The translations under genes and the position numbers were made by a program. A DNA stretch of 51,374 nt from CAZEMR01 sp964513465 (GTDB lineage Bacteria > Bacteroidota > Ignavibacteria > Kapaibacteriales > UBA2268). A model generated the notes under the pieces. The model saw only the letters and a program-made list of their open reading frames with translations. It ran no database searches and was not told the origin of the DNA. The stretch lies in assembly GCA_964513465.1 (NCBI GenBank), contig CAZEMR010000016.1, forward strand, positions 1-51,374, written 5' to 3'. Shown here piece by piece: positions 43,108 to 51,374 of this stretch (position 1 is its first letter; each line of letters begins with the position of its first letter).

Positions 43108-43824
43108 TTATGAAATTAATGTTCCTAAATTCTCGCCTTTTACCAGCAAATCAAGATTGCCCTTTTTTGTAATGTTGAATACGACGATCGGCAGGCTGTT
43201 TTCTTTGCACAGCGTGAAGGCCGTCTGGTCCATCACCCGCAGGTTCTTCTCGATTACCTCCTGGTAAGAGATGCGATCGTAGCGATGCGCATGCAGATTT
43301 TTCTCGGGGTCCATATCGTAAACTCCGTCCACCCGGGTACCCTTTATCAGCACTTCGGCCTCGATCTCGACAGCCTTTAGCGCGGCGGCCGTATCGGTGG
43401 TGAAATACGGGGCTCCGGTGCCGGCGCCGAACAGCACCACGCGGTTTTTCTCCAGATGGCGAATTGCGCGGCGGCGTATGAACGGTTCGGCGATCTGCTC
43501 CATCTTGATGGCAGTCTGCAGCCGTGTGGGCACTCCGATCAGTTCCAGAGCGTTCTGGAAGGCGATCGAATTGATCACGGTGGCCAGCATCCCCATCTGG
43601 TCGCCGGTTACCTTGTGAATGCCGTGGGCGGCGGACTGTATGCCTCGGAAGATGTTGCCTCCGCCGATTACAATACCAGTCTGGACGCCCATTTTATATA
43701 CTTCGGCGATTTCGTTAGCGTATGCCTTCAGCACTTTCGGGTCGATGCCGAAATTCAGCTCGCCCATCAGCGCTTCGCCGCTGAGCTTTACCAATATTCG
43801 TTTATATCTGGGCTCCATTCGCAT
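43108..43824 (-). CDS. pyrH: UMP kinase
   Basis: A 238-residue cytoplasmic kinase that makes UDP from UMP and ATP. Motifs: ILVKLSGEALMG at the N-terminus, VIGGGNIFRG, GTGAPYFTTDTAAALKAVE, and DGVYDMDPEKN. It is in the standard tsf-pyrH-frr order, 16 nt after tsf. The start could be Met1 or Met3. Confidence 0.97.
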   Translation of the reverse strand: MRMEPRYKRILVKLSGEALMGELNFGIDPKVLKAYANEIAEVYKMGVQTGIVIGGGNIFRGIQSAAHGIHKVTGDQMGMLATVINSIAFQNALELIGVPTRLQTAIKMEQIAEPFIRRRAIRHLEKNRVVLFGAGTGAPYFTTDTAAALKAVEIEAEVLIKGTRVDGVYDMDPEKNLHAHRYDRISYQEVIEKNLRVMDQTAFTLCKENSLPIVVFNITKKGNLDLLVKGENLGTLIS

Positions 43825-43840
43825 CCTGTATATTTATATA

Positions 43841-44701
43841 TTAATCAACTTCGCCGAGGAAAAATCTCTTAAAGCTCTTGACTTTGACGTCTTTGCCGAC
43901 TTCTTTGCCGATTTCTTTGAGTACGTCGCTGACTGTTTTCTTGGGGTCTTTTACGAACTGCTGCTCTACGAGGCAGTTTTCCTGATAGAATTTGTCCAGG
44001 CGGCCCTGAGCTATACGATCGGCGATTTCTTCTTTTTTGCCGCTGTCGATAGCCTGCTGGCGATAGATTTCCATCTCTTTGCGAAGCGTGGTGTCGTCGA
44101 CGTTCTCGCGATGGATGAACTGCGGGTTCATCGCGGCGATCTGCATTGCAATATCGCGGAGCATGGATGATGCGTCCTCGGTGATGCCCTGCTGGTCGAT
44201 CTCGACTACCACTGCGAGCTTATTGCCGGCGTGGATATATTCGGCCACGTGGCCTTCGGTCTCGACAACGTCGAAGCGGCGAATCTGAATATTCTCGCTA
44301 AATTTGGCGAGAATTTCGTTGTGCATACCTTCGATTGTGTCGCCATCGACACTGGTTTTCATCAGCTCGTCGATTGTTTTGATATCATTAGCAAGCAGAG
44401 TGTCTGCTACGGTATTTACGTATTTATCGAATTCCTCATTGCGCGCCACAAAGTCGGTTTCGCAATTAACTTCGACGATAATGGCTTTTGTACCGTCATT
44501 GGAAGTCTTGGCAATAATAAGGCCTTCGTTGGCGGCGCGTTCAGCGCGTTTGGCGGCCGAAGCGGCGCCTTTTTTGCGAAGAATTTCGATGGCTTGCTGC
44601 ATATCGCCTTCGGCGTCCACGAGTGCTTTTTTGCAGTCGCCCATTCCGGCGCCGGTTTTCTCGCGTAATTCCTTAACTTTTTGAGGGGTGATTTCTGCCA
44701 T
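43841..44701 (-). CDS. tsf: Elongation factor Ts
   Basis: A 286-residue nucleotide exchange factor for EF-Tu. The N-terminal UBA-like domain has VKELREKTGAGMGDCKKAL, and the EF-Tu contact motif is CETDFVARNEEF. Length is normal. It follows rpsB by 33 nt and precedes pyrH. Confidence 0.97.
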   Translation of the reverse strand: MAEITPQKVKELREKTGAGMGDCKKALVDAEGDMQQAIEILRKKGAASAAKRAERAANEGLIIAKTSNDGTKAIIVEVNCETDFVARNEEFDKYVNTVADTLLANDIKTIDELMKTSVDGDTIEGMHNEILAKFSENIQIRRFDVVETEGHVAEYIHAGNKLAVVVEIDQQGITEDASSMLRDIAMQIAAMNPQFIHRENVDDTTLRKEMEIYRQQAIDSGKKEEIADRIAQGRLDKFYQENCLVEQQFVKDPKKTVSDVLKEIGKEVGKDVKVKSFKRFFLGEVD

Positions 44702-44734
44702 AATAATTATCTCTGTTTAATTTATTTTAAATAT

Positions 44735-45607
44735 TTATTTTTCTTCTTTTTCGATATCCGCTTTTTCCTCTACCGGAGCTTCGGTTTCGGAAGTTCCCAT
44801 TTCGGGTTTGGTTTTGCGTTCGCGCAGTTTGCGTCGCACTCTGGGCTCTTCGACCACTTCGCGCTCTTCTTCTTTGGTGGTGCGCTCTTCCTCGGCGGCC
44901 ATATCGGCCTTGCGGATCGAGGAGATTTCCTTGCCCTCTTTGATTGCGTCAGCCATTATTTTTGTAATCAGTGATATTGTTTTCACCGAATCGTCGTTTG
45001 CGGGTATCGGATAGTCGACCTGCTCCGGATCGGTATTGGTATCAACTATGGCGATAACGGGAATGCCAAGTATTTTGGCTTCCTTTATCGCCAGATGTTC
45101 CTTTTTGATGTCCACGACAAACAGCGCGCCGGGCAGGCGGTTCATATCCTCGATGCCGCCGAATACCTTACGAAGGCGGTCGCGCTCGCGGGTGAGCAGG
45201 AGACGTTCTTTTTTGGTAATTTGTTCGAATGTACCATCAACTTCCATTTTGTCGATAGTGTTCAGTCTTTTGATACTCTTGCGAATGGTCTGGAAGTTGG
45301 TGAGCATTCCGCCGAGCCAGCGCTCGGTAACGTAGTTCATATCGCAGCGTTTGGCTTCTTCCTCGATAATGGGTTTGGCCTGCTGTTTAGTACCGATAAA
45401 CAGCACAATGCGTCCGCGGCTTGCGATGTCGTGCATGGCGTCGCGGGCGATGTCTACCAGTACCTGTGTTTTTCTAAGGTCGATGATGTGAATCCCATTG
45501 CGTTCCATAAAAATGAACTGTTCCATCTTGGGATTCCAACGGCGGGTCAGGTGGCCAAAATGCGCACCCGATTCGAGCAATTGCTCGATATCAGCATAAT
45601 GTTTCAT
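44735..45607 (-). CDS. rpsB: Ribosomal protein S2 with extended acidic tail
   Basis: A 290-residue 30S subunit protein. The core is typical: HFGHLTRRWNPKM, IHIIDLRKT, FIGTKQQAKPII, ERWLGGMLTNF and PVIAIVDTN. The last 60 or so residues form a highly charged Glu/Lys/Arg tail (EEEREVVEEPRVRRKLRERK) beyond the roughly 240-residue E. coli protein. An SD (GAGGAA) precedes the ATG. A GC-rich structured leader lies upstream. Confidence 0.96.
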   Translation of the reverse strand: MKHYADIEQLLESGAHFGHLTRRWNPKMEQFIFMERNGIHIIDLRKTQVLVDIARDAMHDIASRGRIVLFIGTKQQAKPIIEEEAKRCDMNYVTERWLGGMLTNFQTIRKSIKRLNTIDKMEVDGTFEQITKKERLLLTRERDRLRKVFGGIEDMNRLPGALFVVDIKKEHLAIKEAKILGIPVIAIVDTNTDPEQVDYPIPANDDSVKTISLITKIMADAIKEGKEISSIRKADMAAEEERTTKEEEREVVEEPRVRRKLRERKTKPEMGTSETEAPVEEKADIEKEEK

Positions 45608-45639
45608 TGATTCCTCTTATAAATATGTGTGTTACTTCT

Positions 45640-45712
45640 ACTGCCCCGATCCACTTGTTCCCAAACGCCCGACCGAATAGCCGGGCGACACGCGGGTTCA
45701 ATCCCGGGACAT
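45640..45712 (-). promoter_or_regulatory. Structured GC-rich leader upstream of rpsB
   Basis: In AT-rich flanks, the minus strand has two hairpins: CGGG-ATTGAA-CCCG (45693-45706) and CGCCCGGC-TATTCG-GTCGGGCG (45666-45687, one G-U), followed by GGATCGGGGCAG before the rpsB SD. The position suggests an S2 autoregulatory leader. Part resembles a tRNA T-arm, but no tRNA fits. Confidence 0.4.
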
Positions 45713-45748
45713 GATTAATTAATACAAATCATAAACGCCAATAAAAGA

Positions 45749-46135
45749 TTAACGTTTGGAGAACTGGAAGCGTTTGCGGGCTTTTTTGCGTCCGTATTTT
45801 TTGCGCTCCACCATTCTCGGGTCGCGTGTCAAAAGGCCTTCTTCTCTGAGTGCGCTGCGGAATGATTCATCGTGTTCGACCAATGCACGGGCAATGCCTA
45901 GCTGGATGGCTCCCATCTGGCCGCTCTTGCCGCCGCCGCGGACTGTTACCAACAAATCAAATTTACCTTCTGTTTCGGTCACTGCAAACGGGCGCAAAGC
46001 TCTGACCCGGATCATTTCCACGGGGAAGTAATCTTCCATTTCGCGGTTGTTGATCTTGGTCTGGCCGTTGCCCGGAGTGATCCTTATCTGTGCAACTGCG
46101 GTTTTCCTTCTTCCTGTTGCCTGGATAGCCTTCAT
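45749..46135 (-). CDS. rpsI: Ribosomal protein S9
   Basis: A 128-residue 30S protein with the normal ATGRRKTAVAQIRI start, TVRGGGKSGQMGAIQLGIARAL core and the basic C-terminus KKARKRFQFSKR that reaches the P-site tRNA. It is 33 nt downstream of rplM. ACCGGAG precedes the ATG. Confidence 0.97.
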   Translation of the reverse strand: MKAIQATGRRKTAVAQIRITPGNGQTKINNREMEDYFPVEMIRVRALRPFAVTETEGKFDLLVTVRGGGKSGQMGAIQLGIARALVEHDESFRSALREEGLLTRDPRMVERKKYGRKKARKRFQFSKR

Positions 46136-46168
46136 CTATAAAAAACTCCGGTGAATTTATTTAAAAAA

Positions 46169-46627
46169 TTAATTAGCTTTATAAGGCATTTCGTACTTCT
46201 CGGGTTGCTGTGCCGCGTGCGGGTGCTCTCCGCCTGCATATACTTTCAGCTTTTTGATGATCTGCCGGCCAAGACGATTCTTGGGCAGCATACCCTTAAC
46301 TGCGTGGTGCACCACAAATTCCGGTTTTTTGTCGAGCATTTCCTTAATCGGGGTAATTGTAATACCGCCGGGATAGCCCGAATAGCGCGAATATGTCTTC
46401 ATTTCTGCGCGTTTGCCGGTAACTTTTATCTGGTCTGCATTCACCACGACTACAAAATCGCCGCAGTCGTTATGGGGCGTAAACCAGGGCTTGTGCTTGC
46501 CGCGGATGAGCCGTGCCACCTGAGTCGCCAGACGTCCCAGCGTCATTCCGGAAGCATCCACCAGCCACCAGTCATGCTGTGTGTCCTCTTTGCGTATCGA
46601 CTTTGTTATTTTTGCTGTAGTCTCCAC
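46169..46627 (-). CDS. rplM: Ribosomal protein L13
   Basis: A 152-residue 50S protein with WWLVDASGMTLGRLATQVARLIRGK, YSGYPGGI and AVKGMLPKNRLGRQ. The start is GTG at 46627 with AGGAG upstream. It is the first gene of the rplM-rpsI-rpsB-tsf-pyrH-frr series, and its promoter should lie in the AT-rich 46628-46770 gap. Confidence 0.97.
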   Translation of the reverse strand: METTAKITKSIRKEDTQHDWWLVDASGMTLGRLATQVARLIRGKHKPWFTPHNDCGDFVVVVNADQIKVTGKRAEMKTYSRYSGYPGGITITPIKEMLDKKPEFVVHHAVKGMLPKNRLGRQIIKKLKVYAGGEHPHAAQQPEKYEMPYKAN

Positions 46628-46770
46628 TGGTTGCTCCTATCCATTTATAAATTCGTAATCAATATAGTTTACAAAACTAATGCAAATTGACGAGATATTC
46701 AAATATATATGATATTTTTCTGATCGGAACTATGCAATTTGTTAAATTTTCTTGTTTTTTCCAAATCTTT

Positions 46771-48657
46771 TCATAGTATGCGCTTAAATTGCTTATCAAG
46801 CTGACGGATGGTGTATTCCATGAATACAGGCCTTCCGTGCGGGCATACATAGGGCATCTCGCATTTTCGAAGGTCTTTGACCAGGCCGCCCATCTCTTCC
46901 TGGCTGAGCTTTTCACCGGTTTTTATGGCGGCCTTGCAGCTATAGCTAGCCGCGAGATTATCCCGCCGGTCGGTGCTGCGTTCCTTTTCGTACTGCTCGA
47001 AAAGCTCGAGTATTTCGGCGAGCGTATTCTCCTCCTGGCCGCTTCGGATATCGCCGGGCACCGCACGCAGCTTGATCGACTGGCCATCTATTTCGAAATG
47101 AAAGCCCAGTCCATGCAAATCCTCGCGCGATTCTGTCAGCATAGCAATTTTATCTGCGCCAAATTTTATATCAAGCGGGAACAACAGCTCCTGCGCGCTG
47201 GCAAATTCGCGCTTCATCATTTTGACTGCCTTTTCGTATAAAATTCGTTCGTGGGCGGCATGCTGATCAACAATCATCATCCCTTCGTCGGTCTGCATAA
47301 TTATATATTTATTATGTAATTGCCAGTATTTCAGCAATGGCGCATTTTCGTTTTCTTTATCTGAAGCGAATTCGAGCGTTTCTTTCTGTTCCGGATTTTC
47401 TGATTTTTTTCCGAATATCGCATCAAAAGCGCTTAGTTCCGCTCGTATATCACGTTTATCCGTGTCGAATTTCCTCTGAAATGAGCTGAACGATCCGCCA
47501 GGAGTCTGTCTATATCCCCCGCCACCTGACGGCGCGGGATGATGTATCGAGGGCTCGACAATTTCGCCGGTGGCTTTGTTGATTACCATCATATCATCAC
47601 TGCTGTGTTCGAACGGCTGGCGGCTGTCCGATTCTGCGGAAAATATTTCCGGCGTCAGATCATGCTCGCGCAATGTGATAGAAACCGCCTTGCGAATGGT
47701 ATTATATACATATCGTTCGTTATCGAACTTTACTTCCTGCTTTTGTGGGTGCACGTTGACATCTACCCGCTCGGGATCGATTTTAATATTCAGCATAAAA
47801 AATGGTTGCTGCTGTTTTTCGAGCAGGTGCTCGAATGCGGAAAATATCGCATGGCTGAGCGATCGGCTTGTTATGCTTCGGCCGCCCAAAAAGAGGTACT
47901 GGCCGGATTTGCTTTGCCGCGCGAGATGGGGCTGACCGATGAAGCCCTCGACGCGTAGCAGCTCGTTTTCGTAAACGACTCTCATCAGAGAGTTTGCGGA
48001 TTTTTCGCCAAGCAATTGAGATATGCGCTCTTCTATCGGCGATTGGGCGACGTCGAATATCAGATTTTCATTATCATAAAATGTGAATCTTTTTTCCGGA
48101 TGGCTTAACCCGAATTTGATCATGGTTTCTGAGATATGCCGGAATTCAGTCAGGTTTGATTTGAGAAATTTTCTGCGCGCCGGAACGTTATAGAATAAAT
48201 TTTTTACGAATACCTGAGTGCCCGGATCGCAAACAGCCGGCTCGATTACGGGCGTTTTCATGGGTTCGGATATGAGTTTCCAGCCATGATCATCTCCCCT
48301 GCGGCGGGTTCGGATTTCGAGCTGAGAGACTGCTGCAATCGATGCCAGAGCCTCTCCGCGGAAGCCAAATGTCATAATTCTTTCAAGGTCTTCTGCGGTT
48401 GATACTTTGCTTGTTGCGTGACGTTTGACGGATAGTTCGAGGTCATCGCGGTTCATACCGGATCCATTGTCGACAATATGAATCAATTCTTTTCCTGCGC
48501 CGCGAACAATAACTGCTATTGAGTCTGCGCCACTGTCTATCGAATTTTCGACAAGCTCTTTAACTGCTGATTCCGGACGCTGGACCACCTCGCCTGCGGC
48601 AATCATGTTAGCGATAAAGTCCGGCAGAATATGTATGTGTGAAGTATTACTATTCAT
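46771..48657 (-). CDS. mutL: DNA mismatch repair protein MutL
   Basis: A 628-residue mismatch-repair ATPase. The GHKL N-terminal motifs are ELVENSIDSGA (Asn38), VDNGSGM and FGFRGEAL. The C-terminal domain carries the endonuclease signature DQHAAHERILYE (DQHAxxExxxxE), SCKAAIKTGE and CPHGRP, so this is a nicking MutL, as in bacteria without MutH. ATG at 48657 begins the usual IHILPDFIANMIAAGEVV region; a longer in-frame start adds 25 unrelated residues and is rejected. Confidence 0.95.
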   Translation of the reverse strand: MNSNTSHIHILPDFIANMIAAGEVVQRPESAVKELVENSIDSGADSIAVIVRGAGKELIHIVDNGSGMNRDDLELSVKRHATSKVSTAEDLERIMTFGFRGEALASIAAVSQLEIRTRRRGDDHGWKLISEPMKTPVIEPAVCDPGTQVFVKNLFYNVPARRKFLKSNLTEFRHISETMIKFGLSHPEKRFTFYDNENLIFDVAQSPIEERISQLLGEKSANSLMRVVYENELLRVEGFIGQPHLARQSKSGQYLFLGGRSITSRSLSHAIFSAFEHLLEKQQQPFFMLNIKIDPERVDVNVHPQKQEVKFDNERYVYNTIRKAVSITLREHDLTPEIFSAESDSRQPFEHSSDDMMVINKATGEIVEPSIHHPAPSGGGGYRQTPGGSFSSFQRKFDTDKRDIRAELSAFDAIFGKKSENPEQKETLEFASDKENENAPLLKYWQLHNKYIIMQTDEGMMIVDQHAAHERILYEKAVKMMKREFASAQELLFPLDIKFGADKIAMLTESREDLHGLGFHFEIDGQSIKLRAVPGDIRSGQEENTLAEILELFEQYEKERSTDRRDNLAASYSCKAAIKTGEKLSQEEMGGLVKDLRKCEMPYVCPHGRPVFMEYTIRQLDKQFKRIL

Positions 48658-48745
48658 CTCAAAATCATATCTATAACATATCAAATTGTTGACGAATATA
48701 TATAAGTAATCTTTAAATCGGGCTGGATGCAAAGCGTATCGGGCA

Positions 48746-48778
48746 TAAAAAAACGGCAGGCCGTTTCCGACCTGCCGT
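48746..48778 (-). terminator. Rho-independent terminator after the T9SS cargo gene
   Basis: On the minus strand ACGGCAGG pairs perfectly with CCTGCCGT around a 10-nt loop, followed by seven T. It lies 23 nt past the stop at 48801. Confidence 0.92.
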
Positions 48779-48800
48779 ATGATAATGCGGTCAACCCGTA

Positions 48801-51374
48801 TTATTTGACAACTACGAACCTTCTAAGGATAAGTTCTTCATTGCCAGCCAATACGCGTACGTTATATGTACCTGCCGAAATTGTGTTGTCGAGCGGGATG
48901 TTCAGGCTGTGTGCGCCCGGGCCGTAGGTGTTGCCTGCGACCGGAACTGCCACAACTTTACCAACCATGTCGACTATTTCGACGCGGATTTCTTTCTGCT
49001 CGAAGACATTCAGAGTCAGGTTGATGTCGTATTTGGCCGGGTTCGGGCTAACTTCGCTAACCTCGATCGACTTGCCAACGACTTCGATGCCGTTTTCTGC
49101 CTGTACTTCAGTGAATCCATCGCTTGCAACGCTCACGAGTCTGTAGACATAGGCATGGCCAATCTGCAGAGCCGGGTCGCTGTCGACGAAGTTGTATTCT
49201 TTACCGAATGCGCTATTGCCGAGACCAACGAGTTCAGCGTTGTTCTGATAGCCGGCAATCTGTGTGAATTCGGTAAGGCCTTTAGCGGTCATTTCTGCGC
49301 GATAAAGGTTGAATCCAACGTTGTCGTTTTCGACTGTGGTTTCCCAACCAACGAATACCTTGTTGTCGTCGGAGCTGAGGTTGAAGTCTCTGACTTCGAC
49401 GTCTGGCATTTCGGCATCTTTCTGAGAGGTCTGGATTGTGATGACGTTCTCACTGGATGTCGAGTGGTTGAAGTTTCTCTGCAGGTAGTTAGTACCTGTC
49501 TGGTTGAACTCGAGAACAACAAATGTGTAATCTGTTTCTCTCTCGAGACCAGCGAGTGTTGCTGTATTTCCGGTGCCTCTGTAGATCAGCTGAGCGCCTG
49601 CATCGTTGTAGGTGAAGTCAGCCGCATCGAGAGCGGTGTCTTCATCTTCAAGTGCAATTGCTGCGATCTCGGCGCTGGAAATGCTTGTACCCTGTTTTGC
49701 AATCACGATGCGTTCGCTGCCGCCACCCGAGTTCCATGCAATCGAGATCATGTATCTTGATCTTGTGGACATGCGGATATTGGTTGCCTGCGAAGGCTCA
49801 GCTCTCTTGACGTGGAACTGGTTGCTTGTGATATCGGTGTAACCGGTAGCACTTGCTGTAATCGTGGTTGCGTCTGTAGGTGCCGAGTATTCAAGATCAG
49901 TGAATTCAGCTTCTCCGTCAACTGTCGATACGGTTCCGCCGCCTGTGATATTGACTGCCGATGCGGTAAGATCGATCGAGAGATTGTCGATATCTGCGTC
50001 AACGTTGCCGTTAGCGTCAGTTACGGATACTATAACCGTCGGGCCTTCATCGATTGCGGGATAGCCGACTGTCGAGCTGTACTGCTGTGTGAACCTCATC
50101 TCTGTACCCTCTACAACTACTGTGTTCTCGTCGCCTGCAATTGCGGAAGTCGCTGTAAAGCTTGTTTCTTTAAGCGTGCTTGCAATTGTGCTTGTGGTGA
50201 CGTCGTCCTCAGTGATCTGGAACTGGAACTGTTTGTTGTCGACCGGTACGCTGATGCTAGAAGCAAGTTCAATCCTCAGGGTGTAGGTCTTCGATTCGCC
50301 GCTGGCTGCGGAGAATTCTGCGCTGCCTGCGCCGCCGTCGAATTCAATGCTTGTGGCATTGATCGCTGAAGCATCCATAACTTTGGTTGCGCCGTCATAG
50401 ATTGCTGCATTCTGGAGGACCTCGTCGAGGTCGCCCATGCTGAGTTCCTGAATTGTGATTGCATCGACATTTGCTGCAAGACCATCGTTGCCTGTGACGT
50501 CGTCGTTAAGGCTGAATGCCCAGACTTCGACTTCGCTGGTGTTGGTTGCGGCGATGTCGCCTGCTTCGCTGTCAGCTACTGCTGTGACGTTGTATTCTGC
50601 AGAAGGAGGTGTATAGGTTACCGAACCTGTTGCCATACCAACTCTTGCGCCCCAGTCAGTTGCTGTTACGTCAACTGTGTTTTCGCCGGAGCTCAGGGTG
50701 ATGGCTGCGTCGGTTGCCCATGTGTCCATGCCTGCGTCGCGTGTTGCATTATAGTCTGTACCACCTACTGTAACTACGATTGTCGGATTCGGATCTGCAT
50801 CCTCGATTGTACCGGTAAGTACGATTGTCGGGATGTTGGTCTCGAATTCGTCAACTGTTACTTCAGGTGCATTCACGTCTGCGTCGAAGCTGTCAGTAAT
50901 CTGGTCGGTGTTTCCGGCCGGATCGACTGCATCGACTGTTACGTCGTATGTACCGTCGTCAACAAGTGCCGAACCGATTGTTACATCCCAGTCAGGCATG
51001 TTGTTGTTAGCAACGCCGGACCAGCTGTAGCCATTCGGGCCTGTGATGGAAACGGTAATTGTTGCGCTGTTGTCATTGTCATTGATCGTTCCCTGAACTG
51101 TCGGGCCTGTCAGCGTTGTGAAGCTCGGTGAGGAATATGCAAGTACCGGCACTGTTGCGTCGATTGCTACATATCCTGTTACCGAAGTTGTGCTGCCCAG
51201 ACGTTCGCCTGTTGCGGTGAATGTATGGGTGCCGTCTGCCAGAGATGTTGTTACATCATAGTACCAGTCGGTTCCGTCTACTGTTGCGGCCCAGTTTTCT
51301 GCGGCGCCGTCGAACATTGTGATGCTCACGGACGATCCGGAGGTTACCGTACCTTCGAGTCTCGGAGTGTTGTC
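48801..51374 (-). CDS. Large Ig-repeat surface protein with T9SS sorting domain (partial)
   Basis: The reading frame is open to the right edge, so the N-terminus is missing; at least 857 residues are present. The visible part has Ig-like modules (for example VPVLAYSSPSFTTLTGPT and APEVTVDEFETNIPTIVL), a fibronectin-III-like module (about 545-640 of the visible part, ITIAWNSGG-type strands and TATLAGLERETDYTFVV), and a C-terminal type-A T9SS signal: VSEVSPNPAKYDINL, VEIVDMVGKVV and AGTYNVRVLAGNEELILRRFVVVK. The protein should be secreted through the outer membrane and the tail removed or anchored. It is Thr/Asp/Ala-rich, with few Lys, and lacks the TATATA codon runs common in nearby genes. Confidence 0.88.
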   Translation of the reverse strand, partial: DNTPRLEGTVTSGSSVSITMFDGAAENWAATVDGTDWYYDVTTSLADGTHTFTATGERLGSTTSVTGYVAIDATVPVLAYSSPSFTTLTGPTVQGTINDNDNSATITVSITGPNGYSWSGVANNNMPDWDVTIGSALVDDGTYDVTVDAVDPAGNTDQITDSFDADVNAPEVTVDEFETNIPTIVLTGTIEDADPNPTIVVTVGGTDYNATRDAGMDTWATDAAITLSSGENTVDVTATDWGARVGMATGSVTYTPPSAEYNVTAVADSEAGDIAATNTSEVEVWAFSLNDDVTGNDGLAANVDAITIQELSMGDLDEVLQNAAIYDGATKVMDASAINATSIEFDGGAGSAEFSAASGESKTYTLRIELASSISVPVDNKQFQFQITEDDVTTSTIASTLKETSFTATSAIAGDENTVVVEGTEMRFTQQYSSTVGYPAIDEGPTVIVSVTDANGNVDADIDNLSIDLTASAVNITGGGTVSTVDGEAEFTDLEYSAPTDATTITASATGYTDITSNQFHVKRAEPSQATNIRMSTRSRYMISIAWNSGGGSERIVIAKQGTSISSAEIAAIALEDEDTALDAADFTYNDAGAQLIYRGTGNTATLAGLERETDYTFVVLEFNQTGTNYLQRNFNHSTSSENVITIQTSQKDAEMPDVEVRDFNLSSDDNKVFVGWETTVENDNVGFNLYRAEMTAKGLTEFTQIAGYQNNAELVGLGNSAFGKEYNFVDSDPALQIGHAYVYRLVSVASDGFTEVQAENGIEVVGKSIEVSEVSPNPAKYDINLTLNVFEQKEIRVEIVDMVGKVVAVPVAGNTYGPGAHSLNIPLDNTISAGTYNVRVLAGNEELILRRFVVVK

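Noticed and set aside
45685..45712. tRNA T-arm-like GCGGGTTCAATCCCGG
   Set aside because: No matching acceptor, D-arm or anticodon arm can be built on either strand; treated as part of the rpsB leader.
48909..49760. 283-codon + strand frame
   Set aside because: Cys/Val-rich antisense shadow of the T9SS cargo gene.
1..51374. CRISPR array, insertion sequence or prophage
   Set aside because: No regularly spaced direct repeats, transposase, integrase or phage structural genes were seen; the only long exact repeat is the tRNA-Val pair.

Overview
The window looks like chromosome from a member of the Bacteroidota/Chlorobiota/Ignavibacteriota group (FCB superphylum). The best evidence is a surface protein with a type IX secretion (T9SS) C-terminal sorting domain, the ribosomal order rplM-rpsI-rpsB-tsf-pyrH-frr, and a lipoprotein with PD40, OmpA-like and SPOR regions. 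Several genes have recognisable Shine-Dalgarno sequences, which are scarce in class Bacteroidia, so a deeper lineage (Ignavibacteria- or Kapabacteria-like) seems more likely. This placement is inference; no rRNA gene is present.

Layout. (1) 1-6575 (+): a luciferase-free lux-like acid-reduction cluster: an adenylate-forming (PaaK-like) enzyme cut by the window edge, a LuxC reductase fused to a second PaaK-like domain, an RsbW-type ATPase fused to an acetyltransferase, and a LuxE acyl-protein synthetase. A convergent MFS exporter follows. (2) 7935-12824 (-): two exported parvulin-type prolyl isomerases and murC. (3) 13163-19717: a soluble three-PAS histidine kinase, a C-N hydrolase, a pair of small proteins (one a tail-anchored coiled coil), and a Rel/SpoT enzyme whose HD domain lacks the catalytic Glu-Asp pair. 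(4) 19894-21708 (+): nuoJ-nuoK with their own terminator, then a UbiA-like membrane protein. (5) 21826-28516 (+): a signalling operon (CMP-kinase-like/REC fusion, Cache-type histidine kinase, REC protein, truncated kinase, REC protein) ending in a SulP anion transporter with a large insertion. (6) 28549-34348 (-): an arsenic operon arsR-arsC-acr3-yeeE-like-permease-thioredoxin-arsF-arsG, with two near-identical candidate ArsR operators. (7) 34461-40845 (-): an envelope operon of a small beta-barrel protein and three lipoproteins, the last PorE-like with a SPOR domain. (8) 40992-42125: crcB and a divergent DUF6064 membrane protein. (9) 42178-46627 (-): rplM, rpsI, rpsB, tsf, pyrH, frr, then two identical tRNA-Val(GAC) genes and a terminator. 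(10) 46771-51374 (-): mutL and the 3' part of a large Ig-repeat T9SS cargo gene.

The parts most likely to hold undescribed biology are the lux-like cluster at the left end, where activation, reduction, an anti-sigma-type ATPase and an acetyltransferase are joined in two fusions, and the five-gene phosphorelay that appears dedicated to one SulP transporter.
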